Origin: an uncultured Bacilli bacterium
GTDB lineage: Bacteria; Bacillota_I; Bacilli_A; RF39; UBA660
Assembly (NCBI GenBank): GCA_944350405.1
Contig: CALVPC010000025.1
Span: forward strand, 1-12,041
DNA length: 12,041 bases
Direction: 5' to 3'
Every line of letters starts with the position of its first letter. Position 1 is the first letter of the stretch. The notes under the pieces were generated by a model, which saw only the letters and a program-made list of their open reading frames with translations, had not been told where the DNA came from and made no database searches. The translations under genes were made by a program, and so were the position numbers. This document shows, piece by piece, positions 5,950 to 12,041 of the stretch.

Positions 5950-6924
5950 ATGGCAGTAGTGTCAATGAGTTATTTATTAGAAGCTGGTGTTCATTTTGGG
6001 CATCAAAAAAGAAGATGGAATCCAAAAATGATGGAATACATATATACATCAAGAGATGATATATATATAATTGATTTACAAAAAACAGTAAAACAAATGG
6101 AAGAAGCATATGAAGAATTAAAGAAAATAGCAGAAAAAGGTGGAACATTCCTATATGTAGGAACTAAAAAACAAGCTCAAGAAGCAATGGAAGAAAATGC
6201 TAAACGTACTAACATGTACTTTGTAAATGAAAGATGGCTTGGAGGAACATTAACAAACTTTAGAACAATTAGAAATAGAATTAAAAGACTTGATGAAATT
6301 GAGCAAATGGAAAAAGATGGTATCTTTGAAGTGTTACCAAAAAAAGAAGTAGTTAAAATCAAAAAAGAATATGAAAAATTAAATAGAAATTTACGTGGAA
6401 TTAGAGAAATGAAAAAACTTCCAAACGCTTTAATTATTGTAGATCCACGTGCTGAAGAAACAGCAATAAAAGAAGCTAGAAAACTAAAAATTCCAGTATT
6501 TGGTATAGTAGATACTAATTGCGATCCAGACATGGTTGATTATGTAATACCAGCTAATGATGATGCAGTACGTGCAGTTAAATTAGTAATTGGAGCTTTA
6601 ACTAATGCAATTGCTGAAGTTAATGGAAATGAAATAATGGATTGCATATCTCAAGAAGATATGAAAAAGTCTAATAAAAAAGACGAACCAAAAAAAGAAG
6701 AAGTTAAAAAAGAAGAAACAGTAGAGCCAAAAAAAGAAGAAAAAGTTGCAAAAGAAACTCCAAAGAAAGAAGTTAAAGAAAAAGTTGAAGAACCAAAGAA
6801 GGAAGAAGTAGCAAAAGATTTAGAAACAAAAACTTTAACAGAATTAAAAGCTATAGCTAAAGAACAAGGAATTAAAGGTTATAGTACAATGAAAAAAGCT
6901 GACTTAATAGCTATATTAAAATAA
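5950..6924 (+). CDS. rpsB: 30S ribosomal protein S2 with C-terminal Rho_N/SAP-like extension
   Basis: The S2 core (about 1-231) shows LLEAGVHFGHQKRRWNPKM, IDLQKT, FLYVGTKKQA, RWLGGTLTNFRTI, the coiled-coil hairpin segment, and the PDMVDYVIPANDDAVRA signature near residues 203-219. S2 joins the 30S subunit late, on the solvent side near S1/S8. The protein has 324 residues instead of about 230-260. The excess is a Lys/Glu/Pro linker (about 232-290, with repeated KKEE/PKKE units) and a Rho_N/SAP-like module (291-324; TLTELKAIAKEQGIKGY, then STMKKADLIAILK). 18 of 34 positions are identical to the module at the end of L20. AAGGAGG at 5936-5942 supports the ATG. tsf follows after 9 nt, the normal rpsB-tsf pair, here apparently joined to the infC operon without a clear terminator between. 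Confidence 0.96.
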   Translation: MAVVSMSYLLEAGVHFGHQKRRWNPKMMEYIYTSRDDIYIIDLQKTVKQMEEAYEELKKIAEKGGTFLYVGTKKQAQEAMEENAKRTNMYFVNERWLGGTLTNFRTIRNRIKRLDEIEQMEKDGIFEVLPKKEVVKIKKEYEKLNRNLRGIREMKKLPNALIIVDPRAEETAIKEARKLKIPVFGIVDTNCDPDMVDYVIPANDDAVRAVKLVIGALTNAIAEVNGNEIMDCISQEDMKKSNKKDEPKKEEVKKEETVEPKKEEKVAKETPKKEVKEKVEEPKKEEVAKDLETKTLTELKAIAKEQGIKGYSTMKKADLIAILK

Positions 6925-6933
6925 GGAGGAAAT

Positions 6934-7815
6934 ATGTTTAGTGCTAGTGATGTAAAAAATTTAAGAGATAAAACAGGCGCAGGAATGATGGATTGCAAAA
7001 AAGCATTACAAGAATCAAATGGAAATATGGATGATGCCATTACTTGGCTTAGAGAAAAAGGAATATCAAAAGCAACAAAAAAAGCTGAAAGAATTGCAGC
7101 CGAAGGATTAACAGAAGCTGAATCTGTTGATAATTCCGCAGTAATACTTGAAGTAAATTCAGAAACAGATTTTGTTGCTAAAAATGAAGAATTTAAAAAC
7201 TTTGTTGCAAAACTAAGCAAAACTTTAATAGATAAAGACGTAAAGACAATAGAAGAAGCAAATGAATTAACTTTAGCAGATAGCAATGAAACAATTAAAG
7301 AAGCAATTATCAACCTAACTGCTAAAATTGGAGAAAAAATAAGTTTTAGAAGATTTGAAATAGTAAAAAAAGAAGATAATCAAGTATTTGGTATTTACTC
7401 TCATATGGGAGGCAAAATTACTAGTTTAGTAGTGCTTGAAGGAGCAAATAAGGATATTGCTAAAGATGTTGCAATGCATGCCGCAGCAATGAATCCTCAA
7501 TACTTAAATGAATCAGAAGTTCCATCTGAAGTATTAGAAAAAGAAAAATCAATCATGAGAGAACAACTTTTAAATGAAGGAAAACCAGAAGATAGAATTG
7601 AACAAATAATGCAAGGAAAAGTAAAAAAATTCTATGAAGAAGTATGTTTAGAAAACCAAATTTTTATAAAAGCAGAAAATAAAGAAACAGTAGGAAAATT
7701 TGTTCAAGATAATGGCGGAAAAATTTTAAAAATGATTAGATATGAAGTAGGAGAAAAAAAAGAAAAAAGAAATGAAAACTTTACCAAAGAAGTTAAAAAT
7801 CAAATTCAAAAATAA
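6934..7815 (+). CDS. tsf: Elongation factor Ts
   Basis: EF-Ts is the nucleotide exchange factor that regenerates EF-Tu-GTP. The 293-residue length equals that of typical Bacillus EF-Ts. The N-terminal UBA-like domain contains LRDKTGAGMMDCKKAL (10-25). NSETDFVAKNEEF (75-87) carries the TDFVA core that contacts EF-Tu, and the C-terminal domain contains VAMHAAAMNPQYL. The final 20 residues form a charged tail that is not a Rho_N module, unlike the two upstream ribosomal proteins. A GGAGG 5 nt before the ATG, directly after the rpsB stop, indicates coupled translation. A strong terminator begins at its stop codon. Confidence 0.97.
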   Translation: MFSASDVKNLRDKTGAGMMDCKKALQESNGNMDDAITWLREKGISKATKKAERIAAEGLTEAESVDNSAVILEVNSETDFVAKNEEFKNFVAKLSKTLIDKDVKTIEEANELTLADSNETIKEAIINLTAKIGEKISFRRFEIVKKEDNQVFGIYSHMGGKITSLVVLEGANKDIAKDVAMHAAAMNPQYLNESEVPSEVLEKEKSIMREQLLNEGKPEDRIEQIMQGKVKKFYEEVCLENQIFIKAENKETVGKFVQDNGGKILKMIRYEVGEKKEKRNENFTKEVKNQIQK

Positions 7816-7838
7816 AATTAGGGTAACCTAATTTTTTT
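7814..7838 (+). terminator. Terminator ending the infC-tsf operon
   Basis: A 9-bp perfect stem (7814-7822 with 7827-7835) closed by a GTAA tetraloop (GNRA class) is followed by T to 7838. It overlaps the tsf stop codon. Confidence 0.9.
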
Positions 7839-7853
7839 AATTGAGTTAAAATA

Positions 7854-7882
7854 TTGAAAAAATAAAAGGAGTTATATATAAT
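7854..7882 (+). promoter_or_regulatory. Promoter upstream of the beta-solenoid frame
   Basis: TTGAAA (7854-7859), a 17-nt spacer and TATAAT (7877-7882) form a near-consensus promoter with a start near 7889. The AAGGAG at 7866-7871 lies inside the spacer and so is not a ribosome binding site for this transcript. Confidence 0.75.
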
Positions 7883-7897
7883 TAATGTATAAATACT

Positions 7898-7953
7898 AAA
7901 GGACTATTAATAATGTGAGAAAAGAAAAATTAATAGGGTAAAAGAGTCTTTTT
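7898..7953 (+). terminator. Bulged hairpin with T run: attenuator or end of a short RNA
   Basis: CTATTAAT (7904-7911) pairs with ATTAATAG (7929-7936), and AAAGGA (7898-7903) can pair with TCTTTT (7947-7952) across a 10-nt bulge. A run of T ends at 7953. If formed, it could terminate a transcript begun near 7889 (about 65 nt). It also pairs the only Shine-Dalgarno-like AAAGGA and loops out the ATG at 7913. Attenuation or translational masking are both possible. Confidence 0.45.
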
Positions 7954-8525
7954 ATAAATTAACAAATAATTCCTATGGCCTTTTTAGAGATAATATAACA
8001 GGTATTAATACAATTGAAGTAGAAGCTATCATACCAAAAAAGACTTTAACAATATATGAATCTACACTATTTGACCTAGCAGTAGATAATAGTCTTACAG
8101 ATATAGAGGTATTAGATTTAAACGGATATGATGCAACAATAACCTCTATTGATATAAGCGGCTATATCGAAGATATTACAATCATCAATGGAACAATTAG
8201 AATAGAAGAAGCCACAATAGATAATCTTAAATTAGAATCCTCAACTATAACAATGATCGGAGGAAGTATTACTACACTTAATATAGAAGGCACACAAGTC
8301 CAAATTAATGGAGGAAATATATTTGAAATGTTAACTAACAACGGAGAAATAAACATAAATGGAGGCAATATATACAATATAAATATGGAAGATAATAATA
8401 TCATATTTATAAACTCATTAATGACTGGTGTTATCACTATAAATGGTAATGAAAATACAATATATAATTATAGTGGAAGTTCTCTAAACATCACCAACAA
8501 TGGACAAAACAATTCAATATTATAG
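7914..8525 (+). pseudogene. Beta-solenoid-like repeat protein frame without a usable start
   Basis: This open frame of 203 codons between tsf and frr contains no in-frame ATG, GTG or TTG before the ATG at 8253, yet it reads as coherent protein from about 7941 onward. The translation is rich in Ile, Asn, Thr and Gly. It has repeats of about 17 residues near the end: ITMIGGSITTLNIEGTQ (8247-8297), VQINGGNIFEMLTNNGE (8298-8348) and ININGGNIYNINMEDNN (8349-8399). Alternating hydrophobic positions and NGG turns suggest a beta-solenoid, common in surface or extracellular proteins. An ATG at 7913, 9 nt after AAAGGA (7898-7903), is out of frame and meets TGA at once; removing one base just after it would join it to this frame (MEKRKINRVKES...). 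So it is either a gene broken by a 1-nt insertion (real or an assembly error) or a 5'-truncated remnant. No signal peptide is visible. The family is not recognised. Confidence 0.6.
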
Positions 8526-8544
8526 TAAACAATAATTTCATATA

Positions 8545-8573
8545 TAGACTTTTAAGCTGCAATAGAGTATAAT
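8545..8573 (+). promoter_or_regulatory. Promoter of frr
   Basis: TAGACT (8545-8550; 4 of 6 consensus positions), a 17-nt spacer and TATAAT (8568-8573). Transcription would start near 8580, about 14 nt before the frr start. It gives frr a promoter independent of tsf. Confidence 0.7.
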
Positions 8574-8593
8574 TAACTAAAGGAGAGATTAAT

Positions 8594-9142
8594 GTGGATA
8601 ACAATGATTATTTAAATTTAGCTAAAGAAAAAATGGATAAAGCCATAGCATCACTTGAAGATAGATTTACTAGTGTTCGCGCCGGAAGAGCTAATCCTAG
8701 TATGTTAGATGATGTTTATTTAGACTATTATGGGACAAAAACACCATTAAAACAACTTGCTACAATATTTATACCAGAAGCAAGACAAATAAGTATAAAG
8801 CCATTTGACAGAACTTTATTAGGAAACATAGAAAAAGCAATATTCGAAGCTAATTTAGGAGTTACCCCAAACAATAATGGCGAATCTATTTTTATAACTA
8901 TCCCCCCTCTTACTGAAGAAAGAAGAAGAGAATTAGTAAAACAAGTAAAAGAATATTCTGAAGAGGGAAGAATATCAATTAGAAATATTAGAAAAGATAT
9001 AATTGATATTATAAAAAAAGATGATCTTCCAGAAGATCAAGAAAGAAATTTAGTAGAACTTCTTCAAGATATAGTAAATGACTATAATAAAAAAATTGAA
9101 AATCTAACCAAAGAAAAAGAAAAAGATTTAATGGAATTTTAA
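8594..9142 (+). CDS. frr: Ribosome recycling factor, GTG start
   Basis: With EF-G, this factor splits the post-termination ribosome. The 182-residue length is close to the usual 185. Diagnostic segments are RAGRANPSMLDDVYLDYYGTKTPLKQLA (from residue 29), the ISIKPFDR block (66-73), PPLTEERRRELVKQVKE (104-120) and IRNIRKD (129-135), covering the three-helix bundle and the beta/alpha domain hinge. The GTG at 8594 is 6 nt after AGGAGAG (8581-8587). An overlapping ATG at 8592 is in another frame and stops after seven codons, so GTG is the start. The usual neighbour pyrH is missing; the beta-solenoid frame lies in its place. The gene has its own promoter and terminator. Confidence 0.97.
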   Translation: MDNNDYLNLAKEKMDKAIASLEDRFTSVRAGRANPSMLDDVYLDYYGTKTPLKQLATIFIPEARQISIKPFDRTLLGNIEKAIFEANLGVTPNNNGESIFITIPPLTEERRRELVKQVKEYSEEGRISIRNIRKDIIDIIKKDDLPEDQERNLVELLQDIVNDYNKKIENLTKEKEKDLMEF

Positions 9143-9167
9143 GCACAAATATATGTGTGCTTTTTTT
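9141..9167 (+). terminator. Terminator of frr
   Basis: AAGCACA (9141-9147) pairs with TGTGCTT (9156-9162), an 8-nt loop, followed by T to 9167. The left arm overlaps the frr stop codon. Confidence 0.88.
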
Positions 9168-9174
9168 ATTTTTC

Positions 9175-9183
9175 TGCTATAAT
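9175..9183 (+). promoter_or_regulatory. Extended -10 promoter of dinB-pgk-tpiA
   Basis: TGC followed by TATAAT (9178-9183) is an extended -10. No -35 match lies 17 nt upstream. The start near 9190 gives a very short leader just covering AGGAGGG (9191-9197). Confidence 0.6.
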
Positions 9184-9202
9184 TAAAGTAAGGAGGGATA
9201 TA

Positions 9203-10393
9203 ATGGAAAGAATAATTATGCATATAGATGTTAATAATGCTTTCTTATCTTGGACTGCTATTGATTTATTAGAAAAAGGATATCCCGAAGACATAAGAAA
9301 AATCTCATCAATTATTGGAGGAGATAGCTCAAAAAGAAGAGGAATAGTATTAGCAAAATCTCCAGTAGCAAAACAAAAAGGTATAGTAACTGCAGAAACT
9401 ATATATAGTGCCAAGAGGAAAGATCCCTCTTTGAAAATTTTCCCTCCAAATCATAAAATGTATAAAAAAAGAAGTGATCAATTATTTAATCTTTTATTAA
9501 AATATACTCCCGATATAGAAATAGCATCAATAGATGAATGTTATCTTGATTATACTAAAGTAAAGAGCTTATATGGAGACGAAATAGAATTCGCTTATAA
9601 ATTAAAAGAAGAAATAAAAAATAAGCTTAAATTTACAGTTAATATAGGTATTGCTAATAATAAATTATGTGCCAAAATGGCCTCAGATTTCCAAAAGCCA
9701 GATAAAGTCCATACTTTATATAGTTATGAAGTGAAAGAAAAAATGTATCCTTTACCAATTAGAGACTTATTCACAGTAGGAAGAAAAAGTGCTGAAAAGC
9801 TAGAAAATATTGGCATAAAAACAATAAAAGATTTAGCAGAGCAAAATCCATATAATTTAAAAGCAATATTTAAAAACAATGCTATTAGATTAGTAGAAAT
9901 AGCCCAAGGAATTGATAATGAAGAAGTTACATCTGAAGCATTCAATCCTAAAGGAATAAGTAATGAATTAACATTAGAAGAAGATTTAACTGAAATAGAA
10001 GATATATATAAAGTATTAGAAAAATTATCCGATATGGTTTCTAAAAGAATAAGAAAAGAAAAAAAATATGCTAGAGTAATATGCGTAATCTTAAAAGATA
10101 ATACTTTTAAAAGATATTCTCATCAGAAAAAAATTAAAAATCCTACTAATAATTATAGTGAAATCTTAAAGTATTCTAAAGAACTCTTACAAGAATTTTA
10201 TAAAAATGAACCAATTAGGTTAGTGGGAATAAGACTAGATGATTTACAAGAAGAAAAAACATATCAAATATCTTTATTTGAAAAAGAACCTAAGCAAGAT
10301 GAAAAAGTTGAAGAATTAATGGATAGTATTAATAAAAAATATGGTAAAGAACTATTAAAAAGAGCTAGTTTTATTGATAACGAAAATAAATAG
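9203..10393 (+). CDS. dinB: DNA polymerase IV (Y-family, DinB)
   Basis: This is an error-prone lesion-bypass polymerase without proofreading. The 396-residue product has the palm motif HIDVNNAF (7-14) with metal ligand D9 and presumptive steric-gate F14, the second acidic pair in SIDECYLD (D111, E112), NIGIANNKLCAKMASDFQKP (little-finger-proximal palm block), and the thumb helix-hairpin-helix FTVGRKSAEKLENIGI. A QISLF clamp-binding peptide lies near 355-359. DVNNAFLSW replaces the more common DMDAFFASVE, a variant I associate with clostridial-type Y-family enzymes. The ATG at 9203, 5 nt after AGGAGGG, is chosen. A GTG at 9155 opens the same frame earlier but lies inside the frr terminator and adds residues unlike any DinB start. 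No LexA-type box is evident upstream. pgk follows after 27 nt with no terminator. Confidence 0.94.
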   Translation: MERIIMHIDVNNAFLSWTAIDLLEKGYPEDIRKISSIIGGDSSKRRGIVLAKSPVAKQKGIVTAETIYSAKRKDPSLKIFPPNHKMYKKRSDQLFNLLLKYTPDIEIASIDECYLDYTKVKSLYGDEIEFAYKLKEEIKNKLKFTVNIGIANNKLCAKMASDFQKPDKVHTLYSYEVKEKMYPLPIRDLFTVGRKSAEKLENIGIKTIKDLAEQNPYNLKAIFKNNAIRLVEIAQGIDNEEVTSEAFNPKGISNELTLEEDLTEIEDIYKVLEKLSDMVSKRIRKEKKYARVICVILKDNTFKRYSHQKKIKNPTNNYSEILKYSKELLQEFYKNEPIRLVGIRLDDLQEEKTYQISLFEKEPKQDEKVEELMDSINKKYGKELLKRASFIDNENK

Positions 10394-10420
10394 AGTTATT
10401 ATATATAATAAGGAGGGAAT

Positions 10421-11593
10421 ATGAAAACAGTAAAAGATTTTAGATTAGAAGGTAAAACAGTAATATTAAGATGTGATTTAAACGTAAGTATTAAAGATGG
10501 TAAAATAATTGATGATACCAAAATAAAAGCTAGTTTAAAAACAATTAATTATATATTAGATAAAAATGCCAAACTAATAATAATGTCACATTTAGGAAGA
10601 ATAAAAACTGAAAGTGATAAAGAAAAATATGATATGAGAGTTGTCTATAATAGATTAAATGAACTATTACCAAATAAAATACATTTTGTAAATGAGACAA
10701 AACCTTCAAAATTAAAAAAATATGTAAAAAAATTGCCACTTGGTGAGGGAATATTAATTCAAAATACCAGGTATGAAGACTTAAAAGGTAATAAAGAAAG
10801 TGATTGTAATAATAAATTAAGCAAAGGATGGGCTCATCTTGGCGATATATTTATTAATGATGCTTTTGCCACTATACATAGAAAACATGCATCAAATTTT
10901 GGAATATCTTATTATCTTGAAAGTGGAATTGGCTTTTTAATCGAGAAAGAATTAGAAAATTTAAATAAATTAGATAATCCAAAAAGACCATTTGTAGTAA
11001 TAATGGGAGGCTCAAAAATATCTGATAAAATAGGCATGATAAAATCTTTAATAAAACAAGCAGATTATATCTTAGTTGGTGGTGCTATGGCTTTTACATT
11101 TTTAAGAGCCAAAGGATATGATATAGGAAGATCATTATATGAAAAAGAAGAAGTAGATTATTGTAAAGATCTTTTAAAACACTATGAAGATAGAATAATA
11201 TTGCCTAAAGATTTATATGGTGCATTTGAAATATCTGAAGAAAGTGATACTGTATTACAAGATATAAGTATGATACCTAAAAATTTTATAGGTTTAGATA
11301 TTGGAGATGAAACAATAGAGTTATTTGAATCAATTTTAAAAAACACCAAAACAGTTTTTTGGAATGGACCTCTCGGTGCTTATGAATATGAAAAATATCG
11401 ATATGGAACAGAACAGATATTAAAATATTTAAAAGATAATGTAGAAACAGTAATTTTAGGTGGAGGAGATATTGTTGGTTGTGCTAACCTTTTAGGGTAT
11501 ACTAAAGATATTACTTTTACATCAACTGGCGGAGGAGCAACATTAAAATATTTAGAAGACCATGATGTACCAGGCTTAAGAAACATAAAATAA
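10421..11593 (+). CDS. pgk: Phosphoglycerate kinase
   Basis: The enzyme catalyses 1,3-bisphosphoglycerate + ADP to 3-phosphoglycerate + ATP, the first ATP-yielding step of lower glycolysis, in the cytosol. The 390-residue length is normal. Motifs include RCDLN (17-21, usual RxDFN), SHLGR (56-60), NTRYE (115-119), NDAF (146-149) with a following HRKHASN, GGSKISDKI (196-204), FWNGPLGAYE (313-322), GGGD (347-350) and STGGGAT (368-374). The strand after GGGD reads IVGCANLLG instead of the common SAAA type, a noticeable divergence near the nucleotide site. AAGGAGGG is 5 nt before the ATG. dinB precedes and tpiA follows after 9 nt, so the group is probably one transcript. gap and pgm/eno, often adjacent, are not in the window. 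Confidence 0.97.
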   Translation: MKTVKDFRLEGKTVILRCDLNVSIKDGKIIDDTKIKASLKTINYILDKNAKLIIMSHLGRIKTESDKEKYDMRVVYNRLNELLPNKIHFVNETKPSKLKKYVKKLPLGEGILIQNTRYEDLKGNKESDCNNKLSKGWAHLGDIFINDAFATIHRKHASNFGISYYLESGIGFLIEKELENLNKLDNPKRPFVVIMGGSKISDKIGMIKSLIKQADYILVGGAMAFTFLRAKGYDIGRSLYEKEEVDYCKDLLKHYEDRIILPKDLYGAFEISEESDTVLQDISMIPKNFIGLDIGDETIELFESILKNTKTVFWNGPLGAYEYEKYRYGTEQILKYLKDNVETVILGGGDIVGCANLLGYTKDITFTSTGGGATLKYLEDHDVPGLRNIK

Positions 11594-11602
11594 AGGGTTA
11601 TC

Positions 11603-12041
11603 ATGAAAAAAATTATAATATTAAATCACAAGTCTGATTTGACTATGCCTGAAATTAAAGAATATCTTTTAAATATAAATGATTTAATAAGAAATGACTT
11701 AGATATAATAATTTGCCCAAGCAGTATATATATTCCATATTTTATAGGTAAATATAAATTTAAAGTAGCATCTCAAAGTATAAGCGACAAAGAATTAACA
11801 GGAGAGCTAACAGGAAATATATTAAAATCTGTTGGAGTAAATTACACTTTAATAGGACATCCAGAAAGAATAAAATATTTAAATGAAACATCACAAACAA
11901 TTAATAATCAAATTAAAGAATCCTTAAAAAACAATATAATTCCTATTGTATTTTTAGGAGAAACTTATTATCAAAATGAAATGAAAAAAACTATAGAAGT
12001 AATATCTAAACAAATAAGAGAATATTTTAAAGATATTGATG
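11603..12041 (+). CDS. tpiA: Triosephosphate isomerase, divergent, 5' part (runs off the window)
   Basis: This open frame of at least 146 residues starts at an ATG 9 nt after the pgk stop. It interconverts dihydroxyacetone phosphate and glyceraldehyde-3-phosphate if functional. Family features are NHK (8-10, in place of NWK; N and catalytic K kept), ASQSIS (56-61, for GAQN), TGE (66-68), the catalytic-His loop LIGHPERIKYLNET (83-96, usual IIGHSERRxYFxET; H86 and E88 kept), and PIVFLGET (114-121). It is more divergent than typical TpiA: Ser after the catalytic His is Pro, the second Arg is Ile, and the WKMN box is weak. The catalytic Glu of loop 6 would lie beyond the window end. The ribosome binding site is weak (AAAGGG), suggesting coupling to pgk. 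Confidence 0.88.
   Translation, partial: MKKIIILNHKSDLTMPEIKEYLLNINDLIRNDLDIIICPSSIYIPYFIGKYKFKVASQSISDKELTGELTGNILKSVGVNYTLIGHPERIKYLNETSQTINNQIKESLKNNIIPIVFLGETYYQNEMKKTIEVISKQIREYFKDID

Noticed and set aside
8247..8399. CRISPR-like or tandem DNA repeat near 8250-8400
   Set aside because: The 51-bp periodicity is a protein-level solenoid repeat with diverged DNA; there are no identical repeats with unique spacers.
8162..8437. Minus-strand hydrophobic frame opposite the solenoid region
   Set aside because: It is the complement of the Ile/Asn/Gly repeats. The plus-strand frame is longer and shows a protein-level repeat. No ribosome binding site supports the minus strand.
9155..9202. GTG at 9155 as the dinB start
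   Set aside because: It lies within the frr terminator stem and precedes the dinB -10 box. The ATG at 9203 has a strong ribosome binding site and gives the family N-terminus.
1..12041. Insertion sequences, integrases, att sites or tRNA genes
   Set aside because: No transposase or integrase motifs, terminal inverted repeats or tRNA cloverleaf were seen anywhere, so mobility of the accessory region is unsupported.

Overview
This window comes from a very AT-rich, low-GC Gram-positive-type bacterium. Strong AAGGAGG-type ribosome binding sites, TTGACA/TATAAT promoters, an infC-rpmI-rplT operon behind an L20-type leader, and a stand-alone rubredoxin/glutamate-synthase fusion suggest an anaerobic member of the Bacilli or a Mollicutes-like gut lineage. 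That placement is inference. Trp is read from TGG, and none of the 13 complete reading frames (including one disrupted frame) ends in TGA (10 TAA, 3 TAG).

Region 1 (1-4300) is accessory in character. It holds a transcript end entering from the left, a cytoplasmic HExxH protein of unknown family, a convergent three-helix membrane protein, a rubredoxin domain fused to an FMN/3Fe-4S glutamate-synthase core, and a convergent FkbM-type methyltransferase. Each unit has its own terminator. A compact two-hairpin RNA candidate lies at about 4300-4365.

Region 2 (4398-7838) is a translation operon: promoter, structured leader with a conditional terminator, infC (AUA start), rpmI, rplT, rpsB and tsf, closed by a strong terminator. 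The most striking point is that both L20 (rplT) and S2 (rpsB) carry a Lys/Glu-rich linker ending in a Rho_N/SAP-like helical module that these proteins normally lack. The two modules are clearly related, and the linkers share a 22-nt exact DNA repeat.

Region 3 (7839-8525) lies between tsf and frr, where pyrH is found in many bacteria. It holds a promoter, an attenuator-like hairpin, and an open frame of about 203 codons encoding a beta-solenoid-like repeat protein with no usable in-frame start codon at its 5' end. It is probably a disrupted or decayed gene.

Region 4 (8545-12041) carries frr with its own promoter (GTG start) and terminator, then dinB (DNA polymerase IV), pgk and the 5' part of tpiA. 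The last three look co-transcribed, so a lesion-bypass polymerase is coupled to lower-glycolysis genes.
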